DNA from: Lagopus muta
Lineage: Eukaryota > Chordata > Aves > Galliformes > Phasianidae
NCBI RefSeq assembly: GCF_023343835.1
Contig: NC_064444.1
Location: forward strand, 16,715,219 to 16,779,218
Direction: 5' to 3'
DNA length: 64,000 nt
Shown: positions 1 through 12,334 of the stretch, one piece after another
How positions within the stretch are numbered: the stretch's first letter is position 1
How the letters are laid out: each line of letters begins with the position of its first letter
Translations under genes and position numbers: made by a program
The notes under the pieces: model-generated
What the model saw: only the letters and a program-made list of their open reading frames with translations
What the model was told of the DNA's origin: nothing
Database searches by the model: none

Positions 1-930
1 CTGTACATGTGCTCCAGGAAATGGAACAAACTTGACAGTTATATTGATGCAGGTCTTACAAAACCAGAGCTCTGTTTAAGTTGTGGTGGTGGAACTAACT
101 GTACAGAGACTGTCAAGAACAAATCATGTCAAGTAAATGGAGGTACACACATTCTGTGTGTAACTGCCTCAGAACTCTGGTGGGTGAAAAAGAAATATCT
201 ATTATTGTTTGTTTGTTTTACTGACCATACTTTGACCAAATTTTAATATGCTCAGGTGTTGTTTGTTTGCCCCTTCCCTCCCCCCCACAGACTAGAATAG
301 CAGTATTTATTTGTGGTCTCGCACTCTTGTTAAATAGGTGAAACAGTGAAGCTTAGTGGACTGAGTGAAAGCAGCAGGGAGAATTCTGGATGCTTGCTGT
401 GCATCCTAGGTGTAATAGTGAGGTCAAGTTGTTTATGGGCTGAGCCCAGGCCTACTTAGGAGTCAAAGCTTCCCATTCTCAAAAATTGTCTTCTTCAGAC
501 TTGCCTTGTATTCCAGTACACATACAGCCTGCAAATATCGTGTGTTCATGCACGCAGCCTCTGGCAGTTTAAGTAACAGTTATTTCAGTTAAACATTTTA
601 CTTTCAGGCACAATGAAAAGACTGATGATAGTTTGACTCAGTAGAAATTTCAGACAGCATACTAAATATTTAAACAAATTGGTCTGCTAATGGCTGAGAG
701 AAACATCTAGTGTGCATCATCTGCTGGTGGTGATGCCAGGATACTGCAGGGATTCCTTTTAAATATTCAAATAAGTTACTCTGTTTCTGTTGCTCATTGC
801 GGTGTGGAAAACTTGGTATTTCATTGTTGTTGCAAGAGTCATTAAAAAAATGGAGGCGGGGAGGCATGAAGTAAAGTACCTGTAGATGGTCCTGGTCTTT
901 ACAACTGCATCTAAGAACAGAAGGGAAGAA

Positions 931-951
931 AAAGAAAGAAAGAAAGAAAAA
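931..951. repeat. (GAAA)n-like simple repeat
   Basis: A short A-rich purine tract with a repeating GAAA unit, flanked by more purine-rich sequence. It is an ordinary low-complexity tract. Confidence 0.7.
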
Positions 952-3900
952 AGCATTGAAGTTACTATTTTGTTGGGTTTTCTTTCTTTTAAAAAGGAAA
1001 AATATTAAAAGCCCCTGGAATGGTAAACCATGCATAACCGAACAGTAGCTGCTCATTTCTACTTGTTCACTGTGTTTTCCATTAAAATATTGTGAAATTT
1101 TTCTACTGTCTTATGCTCATATCTTATTTAGAGGTAGAAGAGGTGGAAACTTTACTTTGTTCTACCAGGTTCCCACTGACTAGGCACAATAGCATGCGTG
1201 TGTGTGGAGCAGGCATCTCAAGACGTGGAATCTGGAAAGCTGGAAGCACCCTGGCCTGAGCTGAGGTCTGTTCTACCAGCAGAAACAAGGGGAGTTTTAG
1301 GCAATTTAGTGCGGAGGGTGAGAAAATATCAGTGTTTGCAGACTTGAAAGGATGTTTTGTGACTGAATGCTGCTTCCTGTGCTGTGACAGAAAGGTGGCT
1401 GGAACATGCCGAGCACGTTTCCTGGTTTGTCAGGATGTCTCTGAAGGCAGAGGAAGGATCAGTGTTTTCTGAATAAGCCAATGCTTAAAAAAAAGTGAAA
1501 TACGTTTTGGATGACTGGAAAACACATAGCAGTCCTTCTGTTTTGCATTCTTAAGAGTCTAGAATTTTTGTTCCAGGAGTACTGTTTTGCTGACAAATAG
1601 CATTAAAAAGATGCTGCACGGCGTATCTGGAAACGTATAGAAGCAGAGTTGCATAGCTGGATACTGAGTGGATTCTTGGCATGCTGCTTATTAGGTAAAA
1701 CTTACTGTTCTTTGAAAAGAATCCAGAATAACGGACGATGACTCCAGTGCAGAAAAGGAAGAGTGGTAACAGGTCTGCACTGCTGTTAATTCTGTGTTTC
1801 ACAGCTGGAACAGGGAACGAACCTGTCCAAAATCTTCTCTGTGCCTCGGAGTGGTTTTAATACAAATCGCCAAACAGATCTTGTGGCTTTAAATATTGGA
1901 TTCACGTACTTGAGAAATGAAAAGCTTTGTCATATCCGAGCAAAATCCACCCATACCTCATGTAAAGATGGCAGCAAACGAAGGCGTTCTCTCAGATGAA
2001 GTGCAAACTGATTGCGTGCAGTGTTTTAAAGAAAAGTCAGGAACTGCTACCTGCTTCTACTTGTTGTTCTGTAGGAAGAAACAAAAGCCCTGCGGTACGT
2101 TTGTCTGACAGTGAAATGGACTTAGAAATAAAATATATTTTTCATTGAATTTGGACCACGTTTTAAAAAATCAAATGTAGAGCGTGGTTTTGTGTTGTTT
2201 GCTTGGTTTTTCTTCTCTTTTTTGGGAACGCCAATTGCTATTTAACACTCTAGTGGGTTTTGTTATTGTTGTTTTTGTTGTTATGCATCTCAGAACTATT
2301 TAAGCTTGAAATTCTACTGAGTTTTAATTCTTGTATGGCATTCCTGCACTTTCATCAGAGGAGCAGATAGCAGGTGCTTGGAGGACAGCTCAGAATGTAG
2401 ATGTTGAGGTTTGAGTAATGCCAGTTCTTTCATGGGGCGCCATCCAATCAGATGTCTGTGAATCTGCAGGAAGCACAACTGTCAGCACAGCAGGGAAGCA
2501 GTGCTTGAGGAATCTAATCTCAGGCTGTCCATAGAAATCTGCTTAAGATACAAATGCTGTGATCTGGAATTCTCCTTATGTAGAGCATGAAAACATACCA
2601 ATAACTAATTTTTCTTCACAGGGATGCCTGTGTCTTAACTTGTGTTGTATTCTAATTTCCTTTGTGTATAATTGTGAGAATTCTAGGTGAGCTTTTTTTT
2701 TTTCTTCTTTTTTTTTAAGAACAGAGATTTACTGGCAGGAATTTGTGTTGGGCTTTTACTGTAGGCTAAAGTCACTTATTTGCCAGCTGGTGAGAATTAC
2801 TTCAACAGTACAAAAATACACACTCTGGGGAGAATTGATGACGTTATAATTCTATCTGACGAGCCATACTGGACTCACCAGAAGCCTGAAGGCTTGAAGT
2901 GCTGTTTGAGAAAGAACAGCTTTTCATTTTCGAGGCAGCACGTACCCCCCTGGCGATTAATGGGCCAGACATGGCTGCAGTAAGGCCTCTGTGGGTTTTA
3001 GAAGGTGAAAGATGAGCAGGAAAAATGTTATCTTCAATTGTTTCTCGGACACCCAAAGCTAATATTGTTCCATCTCTCCAAGATTCATTAAACAAACCAT
3101 CTCCAAAGATCAGATTTATTTAGCCATTATTGAATTATGCCAGCTCTTATAAAAAATGAGGCTAAAGCACACCAAAAGGTGATTTTGTAAATAGAGCCCA
3201 TTCCATTTCTATTGTATAAACAGAGCTTGGTGTCACAGCTCCACATGCTTGCATGCTGCAGTTGTCTCACTACTGAAGTACACCAAATAAGGGCTCAGAA
3301 AAGGGAGTGTTTAGTTTTGCAGGTACTAAGTGAGATCACCAAGTGGTCAGATGAATTTATTTGACTACTTCTTGCCTGATAGCAAAGCCTTCCGGAAAGC
3401 TTCAAGCTGTAGAAATGTTTGCTGTTATTTTAAACCTTAAGAGGATTTGCTATTGATTCCATTTGCAGTGGATTCCCAGTTCCTAGGCCATAAATAAGAA
3501 TTAATAATTTTGAAATAGGTGATTGTCTCCTGTATGAGAAAATACAGTTTTGCTGGTTTAGGACTTATATATAGGATATGTGTGTATGTAAATATATTAT
3601 CAAGCCCTTAGAGAGTTACTAAAATGATGCACTTAAACCTATGTTTCAAGTAAGGTCCTTGCTTCCTGCGCTGCGGCTAGTTACTGTGTTACTTGGATTG
3701 CATGGCCATAGGAGTTTTAGGGGCAACCGGGTCCTTCTGTGCAACTGGCCCTTCTGAGATACTACAGAAACACAGTCTGCTTCTGTTGGCACCGAAATCC
3801 AAATAACTGACAGAAGTTTCCAGAGTTAGGATTATTAAATGAGCCCTTGCCTCTGCAATGGGGTGGAACGAAATACCCTGGGACAGCAATCCCACGTAGC

Positions 3901-4938
3901 ACCCAAGCAAGTTCATGTTCAGGTCTGGCACATTTGAGTCAGAGAATGCACTAAGTTTTGGGAGTGTGTTTTAGAATTGGCAGGTGAGGTTTGGGTCAGG
4001 CCTGCTGGGATCCCTCAGAAAAGCTGCACACTGATTGTACATTCATTGCAGTTTATGTATGTAAAGAAAAAAAAATGTCCTCTGTGCTTAGAAGATAAGA
4101 TGCGTCCCATCAGCAGTTTTGACTCCAAAAGTAAGTTTTCAGCAAGTAACATCTGTTGTGTCAGGGTGGGATCCAAGTTGCTCTCAGGAATATAAAAGCT
4201 AGTTGTTTTCTGCAAGAACTGGTTCCAATTTTCCATCCATTTTGAAAGAGAAAAGGGAGAAAAATGTTTTCAGTGTTTTCAGTCGGTTATATTTGTTTAG
4301 GTATCTTTGATGTGTTTCCATACATGGATATAATTGTCTTTATATTTTAATATAAAGTTTAAACGCTAATTCTACTTAACTTGCATAGCAGAAGTGTGTG
4401 CGTATTCATCTTGGCCAGGGAAAATGTGATCTGGGACTGCCATCTTGCCACGATTTGCTTTTGGAGATGAGAATCTGCTGCCGTGCCACATGAATGTAAA
4501 GCGCAGAGCACGCTGAGCAGTCTGATCACAAGCAGCTTTTCAGCTCTGCGGTAGAGAAACCTGCATTTTGAGCAAGGAGGTTTATGGGATGCCATGGCAA
4601 TGTGAAGCCTGGTTTCACAGGGCAGCCACGGCCAGCTTGTTTTGAATGAGAAGGGCTGTTCCCTCCCACAGACCTACACAGGGGTGCTGTCACAGCTGTA
4701 TCTGCACTGCTGGTTCAGAGCCTGTCAGGTAGGCTGGAACATGGGAGCCCACGAGCTGTTGATGTCAGTGCTTCGCAGGCCTTGTTGGGGTACCTTAAGC
4801 TACCAGGGCTGTGATTAGCTGCTCCTTGTCTGCTGAAACGTGAATGTTCTGTTCATTCAGAGAGGGACATCAATAGTTCACGGGCTCCTTTTGAGCACTC
4901 AACCCAAGTGTCTGAAAAACTTCTATTATTATTACATT

Positions 4939-5125
4939 GGCTGCTCCAAAAGCAATGCCTCTTATTTCGATGGATGCTAAAACAAAGAGTACAATAACAC
5001 TACTTGATTGAGCAAATTCTCAGCTACAAAACACTACTTTTCAACAGTCACCACCACTAGCTTGGCATTTTGGCCATCAGTGAACAAGAGCCCGTGTGCC
5101 ACGCTCATAAAAGCGACACACTGCC
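4939..5125. mobile_element. Mariner-like element, one end only
   Basis: This stretch starts with a terminal sequence (ctccaaaagcaatgcctc) that matches the start of the fuller copy at 9995 (ctccaaaagtaatgcctc). The similarity continues for about 180 bases: both contain a stretch reading 'caaca/cagtaacac' and later 'aatgaacaagagcc' or 'agtgaacaagagcc'. No matching opposite terminus was found downstream, so this copy is truncated. Family assignment to Tc1/mariner is by resemblance and moderate. Confidence 0.6.
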
Positions 5126-7785
5126 ACCCTTCCCTCTCTTTCCTGATTTGGTCTGTTCCCTTCAAGCTGTGTGGGAGTTCTGCTTTTCTCTTCCGTATCC
5201 CCTGTATTGTGTTTCTGAAGAGATATGGAAAAGGGAACAAGCACACAGATCCTTATCTTGCCTATTCTCACTTCCAAACATTAACTCTTGCAATTTCATA
5301 TGGTGTAGCAGTTGCACTATTGTAAGCTGTGTTCCTCTACTTCAAATGATAACCAGCTGGCAGTAGTGAAATGAAACTAAGAAAAAATTTAACACGTTCT
5401 CAATAGCTGTTTTTCTGAAATCCAATTTTAGAGATGTGCTCCTTACTGAAGTCCAAGCGATTGTCAGGATTCAAGAAAAGCAAGCTGTAAGGAATTTATG
5501 TCAATATGAATAAACCCAGCACCCACTGGGGAACTTCCCACATCAGTCAGTCACTTCTCAATTTCATTTCACTGTGTTCCTGCAGTGTTTTATACACATT
5601 TTTAAAAACTGCTGAGGTGTCAATAGTGAATTTGAAGAAATCTGAGTTGTCTGAGTTCAAAAGTGTAATTTGGTTTTCTGAGAAAAAGGAAGTTAAAAAG
5701 TTTCTGACCATTTCTAGACTGCCTAACCTTATTACTACAACCTTTGTTTTCCTTCTCCTTCTCTATTATTTGACAACTTTTATTGTCCTTTATTTAGTTT
5801 GCAAGCTATGTTGGAGTTAGGAACATCTCTTTTGATCTGTGATGTCTCTAGTGCACTTCTGGGCATAATTATAATCATAAAAATCTTTGAAACCTTTCTA
5901 CCTGATATCTTGTTATCACTGCAGTTGAGATGTTCTATAGTGGCACCATAAAACAAATTAAGGTCTTTTTTTAGTCTTCAAACACTTAGAATATAATAAA
6001 AACAACTAAGTGAGGCTGTGTTTTACCTCTTTGTAGCATATGAAAAAATATGTGTCTCACTGCAGTGTTTTAAATTCTCCCTTAATCCCTCAAGCCCCTA
6101 TGAATAAAGCATTGGATTACCAAGTAATATCCACCGTCAGGAGGAATTAGGCACTTTAGCTTTGGGTTCCATCCGAACCACTGCATCAGGAGAAACGTTA
6201 CTGACGTCATGTTTTCCAAGGTGCAGCTGAGTCACGAGGTGCATTTCCCCCACCCTTCAAGACCTTGCAGAGATGATAAGACATATTTCTTATGATTCTC
6301 TCTCGTCTCTTTGGGTTGCCTTAAGGCACCAGCAAGCATATGGTTTTGCAGCTAAGAAACAAGTAGGAAACTCAGCTCCTGTTCATCTGTGCCAGCGAGT
6401 CTGCGACAGAGCTGTGGCAAACTCGGCAATTTCCTTCATCTATAAGATTTATTAATCAGAATACCATTTTACTTCCCAGAAGGCTGCTTTTTAATCAGGG
6501 TCCTGATGTGCCAATGTCTTTATCTGCAATACTGAAGAATTAACTAAAGGACATCCTCTCCTCCATTCCTCATTCCCTCCCATCACCATTCCCTCCTCCT
6601 TTTTCTCCAAATATCGGTTTTAAAATGTGCTCTGGTGCCAGACTTTTTGTGGTGCTCTACCATTTGTTGGGAGAATGCAATTAGGATTCATAGCATAAAG
6701 TGGATGGCATGCATCCCTGCTGCCTCTGCACTACAGCTGGGCCAGCACCTGGACAAGAACTGCCCAGCAGATCTGCCATGATTTCCAGAAGTGCTGTCCT
6801 TGTGTAAGGCACAGGAGGGGTAAGAGTCGCCTTGAACCATCATTTAATCCTTAGTGCTGACAAGTAATTACATTCTTGCTAAATGTTTATTTAAAACAGA
6901 TTTCAGTTTTAATCAATTTGCTTTATGGCACTTGCTGTGTAATCCTGTCAATTGAAAGCATTCCTACTTACATTAATTTTCTTCCTTTTTTTAACTGATA
7001 CATAGTATGTCTGTAGTTAGATTTAGTACGTTCATGAATAACTGTTCTTCTGAGGCCATTCTGGCTGATGGTTCTATGGTTTTCTGGACAGCTGTTGATG
7101 GTGTAATTTATTGATGCTGCAGTCCATAACAGAACCTGCATGCGGTACCTTGGCTCGATTTTTCCTGCATCACATCACCACACAGGTGTTGACTGCTCTC
7201 CAAAGTGTCACTTGATGTCATGTTTCCCCAGGAGCTGTAACACCCTGTCATTGTGTACTTCAGAAAATATTTATCTACAGGAAATGTCATTAGGCAGATC
7301 GTTATGAATCTGTTGTAGTTCTGCTTTTTTTCCCTGGCATGTGATTTTAAAACAGCAAAGGTCAAGTTGACATTACAGTCTGCAACCCAACTGTGCTTCT
7401 GTCCATAAAGGTCATCTGTTTGTAAGTTGGAATGTGAGGTTGGCAGTCCATCCTCTCTTCACGTACCCCAGCCAGCAGTGTTCTCTGTATCCTTGGGACT
7501 GCTGTGGAGAAGAAAACCCTCTTGTGTGTGCAGTGATTATGTAAGTCATTGGGGGTTTTAGAAAGCTTTCTGAGCAGTACAAGAGAATAACTTCTTTACA
7601 GTCTCTTACAGTTTTTCTTGTGTAATAGTAATTACATAATTGCACAGGGTTGAAGTTATTTTTAACATGTGATTTGTAGATGCCAGAATCTCTTTTGAGG
7701 AGTCCTGCTGAAGAGTCATAAAGAAAAATGAATCCGCTAGGCTTCTCCTTATTATCAACACTCTAAAATGCCTTTGCTAAGTAGT

Positions 7786-7814
7786 AAATGCCAAGCATTT
7801 GTTACTTGGCATTT
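7786..7814. repeat. Perfect 10-bp hairpin
   Basis: The arms aaatgccaag and cttggcattt are exact reverse complements around a 9-base loop. It lies in the non-coding upstream part with no coding sequence nearby. No function can be assigned. Confidence 0.7.
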
Positions 7815-9946
7815 GATTAGTCACTTTTTTATTTCAACTCAAAACGAGTATAAGATTGTGAAAATTATGCTAAGCTAATCATTAAGAAGAAAAATCTTCT
7901 TTAATCCAACTTTTGCAATTTCCATCTGGATAATACATCAGGGCAAAACACACAGGGCCATGTGTCCTAGTAAACAAGCCCACCTGCCTGTTGTTAGCAG
8001 GATGTGCTATCGGCTGTGAGCTGATTCCTGCCTTCAGTCTGTGTTACGAGCCCCTGCCACCACCTAACTGTATTGTTCAGATTAACACTTACTGCTTTTC
8101 CCAGGGCTGCCTTTCACAGAAGAAATTTCTGCAAAATCAACTCATCTTCAGCTATTTCTTTATTAAAATCCTTTCTTATCCATTGTGCCTACCAAAAATG
8201 AATGGCTGCAAATCTGATGTGCTCAGACGGTGATCAGTCTAAATTCCTTTTCAGCAGGGCTGGAGGAAGGATTTCCTTATCATCATTGAACACAAATGTG
8301 TGTGGTAAAAAGAGAGTTAGCTGAGCTGCGTATCTGAATGCGTTATCTATACCTGCTGTCCCGTACAGCACACTGGTAGGCAGTCTGGTACCGCATATGT
8401 AGCACAAGAAAAACGTGCTGCCAGGAACACAAATCATTGCAAGGGCTTGGTTTGAAGGAGCGGAAGTCTAAAAGGTGACAGAAAGCAGAGGAATTGCGTT
8501 TTTATTCAGATACTGAGGCAGCACTGCTTTGTCACACTGTATCCTCTTTGTTCTATCACTGATTTATTTGCCACTGGCTAGAAATAGAAATGTCCATCTG
8601 TCTCCATGTGCCCTGCAGAGTATTTAAAGTACGCATCAAACCATTTTCCTGAATCTGGCTCTCTGAAAGCCCCAGATTTCAAGATGTCAAAACTGAAGAA
8701 GAGTTTTAAAGCATGGTTCAGTATTCATTCTCCTACTTTTTTATTCGGTGCATGGTTTTCATTCAGTGCACGCTAAGTTTTGTTCTTGATAAATGGGAAT
8801 TCTGCCTTCACTGGTCACTGCTGTCGAAGAGAACAGTTCATTATAAAAGTGCCTTTCTTAACTTCCTCACTTTCTTTTGTGCTTCTGCAAAGTGTCTGAT
8901 AAGTGATCGAGCTGCTTTGATTTCATGTTTCCATTCTTTCCTTTTCTTGCTGCCCTTATTGGATACTGTCACAGCTCTGTTTGAGGAGAGTGACACTGCT
9001 AACTGGTGATGGCACTGTCAAGCTTCATGAAGTTTGATTCACATGGTTACATGATTAGTAAAGAAACATTTAAATTTCACGTTATCAAAACCCCTGCTAC
9101 AATCATTAAGGTTATTTCAGTGACTTCCATAGACAGCTTATATGTACTGTTATACTGCTGAGCTTCCTTTACAAGGCCCCAACATTTCAGTGTCTTTGGT
9201 TAGTGATGGCATTTGTGAATATTGCAAATATTGCACCTGGTATGATAGTGCCTGAAAGACACTCTCTATCTTCAGAGGAAATAAGTGGAACTGCTTGCTT
9301 TTTTGTTTTTGTTTGGTTTTGTTTTAGTTTTATATACGCAGTCAGTGTTGTTTTATTCAAAGCTGGAAACTGGAATTTAAAAACAATGCCATGAACTATG
9401 ATAGTTTAAGTTTTGCTTAAGCATGCACCAAATAGCGGATACGCAGAATATGTAAGAAGTCTATAGGCAATCCCGTTCCATTTTTTGTGGAGTAACTGTA
9501 ATGCTGAGCTGTAGTTCTAAACATACAGTGAGAGTACAATACCTAGGTATTAAAGCAAAGTAGTTTGACTGCTTTTACTACACTGAATGTTAAACATTTG
9601 AAACCATACTCAATTGTATGAAGTGTTACAATTCAGTCAAACCATTTTGTTGTGAAGTGTAGCAAAGCAAACCATTTCATAGCAGTTGTAGCTTTTGCTC
9701 TTGAATGCATTTTTTCCCCAAGAACTCTGGCAATTTATGTAAGCTTAACTTCAGTGATGAAACACGAGCCGCCCAGAGACAGCTGCTCCACACTGCTGGT
9801 AAGGATTTGAAGGCAGCTGATATCAATAAATGAATATTAACGTGAGTGGATGAAATACACTCCAAAGTATATATTTCAATTTAAGGCTTAGATTTGGAGT
9901 AGAAATCTATGTCCTCTATGACAGCATGAGTCCTGTGCGTGATCAG

Positions 9947-9997
9947 TGTACTGAAATACATAGGTTACATTTTTCCTATGTACTGAAATACATAGGT
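9947..9997. repeat. 19-base direct repeat abutting a mariner element
   Basis: The 19-mer tgtactgaaatacataggt occurs at 9947-9965 and again at 9979-9997, a 32-base period. The second copy runs into the start of the mariner-like terminus at about 9995. It looks like a small local duplication at the insertion edge. Confidence 0.75.
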
Positions 9998-10526
9998 CAC
10001 TCCAAAAGTAATGCCTCCTATTTATTTCCATGGAAACCACAACAGATACAACGAGCACAGTAACACTGCGTGATAGAGCAGAGTCTCAACCACAAGACAC
10101 GACTTTACAAAATAGTTACTGCCAGTAGCTGTTCATTTTTGCCAGCAATGAACAAGAGCCTAAAAGTGTGCGCCATCAGAGGTGGCCACTGTTGCTGTTG
10201 CCCCTGCTGAAATGCACCACCCACTGCCTTGCTGTGCTCACATCCACCGTTCACTCCCAGGAATGTTTAGCGAGCATCAATGAAATGTCAGTGGTGTCAC
10301 TTTTTCTGCACTGAGGAATTCAGTGTTACTCACTGTTACTTCATGTGCGTTTTTACATCAGACACCATTTTATTGTACTGCCCCTCTGTGCCATGTGTCT
10401 CATGGCAGCAAAGTGTAAAAGAGTACTGGTGGGAGGGTTCAACTTGTACTGAAGTACCAATATCTGCCTCTGGCATCCTGGGCCAATATAATAAAACAGG
10501 AAGCATTACTTTAAGAGCATCTCTCA
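9995..10526. mobile_element. Non-autonomous mariner-like DNA transposon, both termini present
   Basis: The left end reads ggtcactccaaaagtaatg followed by cctcctatttattt. The right end near 10494-10526 (aataaaacaggaagcatta then ctttaagagcatctc) is an imperfect reverse complement of the left end, so these are terminal inverted repeats about 30 bases long. A TA dinucleotide lies at each boundary (9993-9994 and 10527-10528), as expected for Tc1/mariner insertion. At about 530 bases it is too short for a transposase of about 340 residues. Internal frames are short and interrupted. The element sits about 180 bases upstream of the first coding SMPD3 exon region. The similarity to the copy at 4939 supports a repeat family (chicken has a mariner family called galluhop); the exact subfamily is not determined. 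Confidence 0.7.
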
Positions 10527-10709
10527 TAATTTACAGAAATACCAGTCTCTCGTGGTTGGAGTTGCTCTACATGCATGGTCTGTAACTGACCTGGAAATTC
10601 TAAATTAAAAAAGGGAAATAATTTAGACTGTGAGGGATACCAGTATGAGAAAATTTGCTTTAAACTTTTAGTAACTGTTACATATGTATTGTGTCTCTTG
10701 TTCTTACAG

Positions 10710-10996
10710 ATTTTCTTTTTGTCTCTGGAGCATTTCGTTATGGCAGCGTGCAGTGAACAATGACATGCTTTGACAAATACAGATGCCAAAAAGCCAAACA
10801 GAAACCGTGGCCTTCTTTTCTTTCTACTCCAACACAGTGAAATGGTGCTCTTACAGTTTTGTTATTGACTCTTACTGGAAAAAACAAACTTCTGACTGGA
10901 CCTTTTGTTCCCCAAACCTCTCCCAGTGTTGCTATGGATGCTTGACACAGAGACACCATGTAGTAGGCCCTGAATTGTTGTCATAACTAAGTTGCA
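10710..10996 (+). other. SMPD3: Probable 5' UTR part of the first coding SMPD3 exon
   Basis: The coding exon needs an upstream acceptor because the promoter is not adjacent. Three candidates precede the ATG: a pyrimidine-rich acceptor ending ttcttacag with exon start 10710, one ending ctccaacacag with exon start 10838, and one ending cctctcccag with exon start 10926. I take the farthest as the outer limit. The choice decides whether upstream ATGs are in the mRNA. An in-frame TAA at 10988-10990 closes the SMPD3 frame just before the start codon. Confidence 0.45.
10783..10986 (+). promoter_or_regulatory. Possible upstream open reading frame in the SMPD3 leader
   Basis: If the exon begins at 10710, the leader contains several ATGs. 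One opens a 67-codon frame whose stop lies 10 bases before the SMPD3 start. The peptide has no recognisable domain. Such a uORF could lower translation of the main frame, but it would be largely removed if the acceptor at 10838 or 10926 is used. Treat it as a possibility only. Confidence 0.25.
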
Positions 10997-12334
10997 ATGG
11001 TTTTATATACTTCCCCATTTCCCAACAGCTTTCTGTCAGTTCTGCATTCCTTTTCCTGGGGCCTAATTTTCCCATGTTACTGGTTTGCAGATAGGCTTGT
11101 GGCCTCTTTCGTTCCAACTACCTATGAAAAACGTCAAAGAGCAGACGATCCATGCTATTTCCATGCACTCTGCATCATTATCACCACTCCCATCTACCTG
11201 GCGCTGCTGGTGGCCTCTCTTCCTTTTGCTCTGATAGGCTTCTTGTTATGGTCCCCTCTCCAGTCAGCCAGAAGGCCATATATCTACTCCAGACTAAAAG
11301 ACAAGAGCCATGCCAACGGAGCCGCGCTGCTCAGTGAGTGGAAGGCTGCAGGGAATGGGAAAAGCTTTTGCTTTGGCAGTGCCAATGTTTGCCTGCTGCC
11401 AGATTCTCTGGCGAGATTTAATAATGTGTTCAACACACAGGCCAGGGCTAAAGAGATTGGCCGGAGGATCCGAAATGGGGCAAGCAGACCACAGATCAAG
11501 ATATATATAGATTCTCCTACCAACACATCCATAAGTGCAGCGAGTTTCAGCAGCCTGGTGTCCCCCCAGGGTGGAGACAGCACTAACCGCACTGTTAACG
11601 CCGGCATGAAAAGGACAACATCAATGGAGTACAAAGGAGACAATTCTGGCTCCAACAACAGTGAGGATGGTAGGGATGATAAAGCTGGATCTGGAGAGCC
11701 AAATGAAGGAGAGGAAAATACTTGTATTGTCCGCATAAATGGAGAGGACAACGGCCACATGTCAGACATAGAAACAGACATTGTCAATGGCCAGGCTAAT
11801 GCCAGCGGCACAGCAGAACACTTGCTGGAAGGCGACACGGAGATCTCAAAAACGCCTAACCACAAACAGAAGGATGGAGATTCTGGCAGTTTAGACAGCT
11901 ACTCTGCCTCAAGAGAGTCACTAGTTAAGGTTCGTGTTGGAGATGGGACAGTGGACCAAAGCACTGTTAACAACAAGCTCCTCTATAAAGCTTCAATCAT
12001 GAAGAAGACTTCAGTACGGAAAAAGAAACATATGGATGAGACCTTTGATCATGAGATCTCTGCTTTCTTCCCTGCCAACTTGGACTTTCTGTGTTTGCAG
12101 GAAGTGTTTGACAAAAGAGCTGCAGAGAAATTGAAAGAGCAGCTTCATCACTATTTTGAATACATTGTCTATGATGTTGGGGTCTACGGTTGCCATGCCT
12201 GCTGTAGCTTTAAGTTTGTGAACAGTGGTCTGCTTTTTGCCAGCCGCTATCCTGTTATGGATGCTGCCTATCACTGTTATCCCAATGGAAGAGGAACGGA
12301 CTCCTTGGCTTCCAAGGGAGCCTTGTTTCTCAAG
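10997..12334 (+). CDS. SMPD3: SMPD3 coding exon 1 (residues 1-446)
   Basis: This exon encodes the N-terminal membrane region, the linker and the first half of the catalytic domain. The start codon has G at -3 and G at +4 and follows an in-frame stop. The two hydrophobic stretches resemble hairpin-type membrane insertions rather than full spans. C53 and C59 match palmitoylated positions of mammals; the adjacent mammalian C54 is Tyr here. A second Cys pair lies at 402-403. The LQEVFD motif carries the metal-binding E369, and the ASKG region near the end carries D435 and K440. The exon ends in AAG followed by gtaaga, phase 0. Holding two thirds of the protein in one exon matches the mammalian gene. 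Confidence 0.97.

Larger units (their letters stand above)
1..10709. other. SMPD3 upstream region / 5'-UTR intron, no coding exon seen
   Basis: No frame in this stretch resembles a known protein, and the open frames are short and scattered. Mammalian SMPD3 has non-coding 5' exons far upstream of the ATG, so this is probably intron, but no first exon, CpG-rich promoter or 5' donor can be fixed here. Contents seen are a GAAA-type simple repeat, a partial and a complete mariner-like element, a short hairpin and a 19-base direct repeat, each listed separately. Confidence 0.6.

Noticed and set aside
10280..10585. 101-codon frame upstream of SMPD3
   Set aside because: It lies mostly within the mariner-like element and shows no intact transposase.
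11284..11865. 193-codon open frame on the minus strand
   Set aside because: It is antisense to SMPD3 coding exon 1; the frame is open because of the codon content of the real exon on the + strand.
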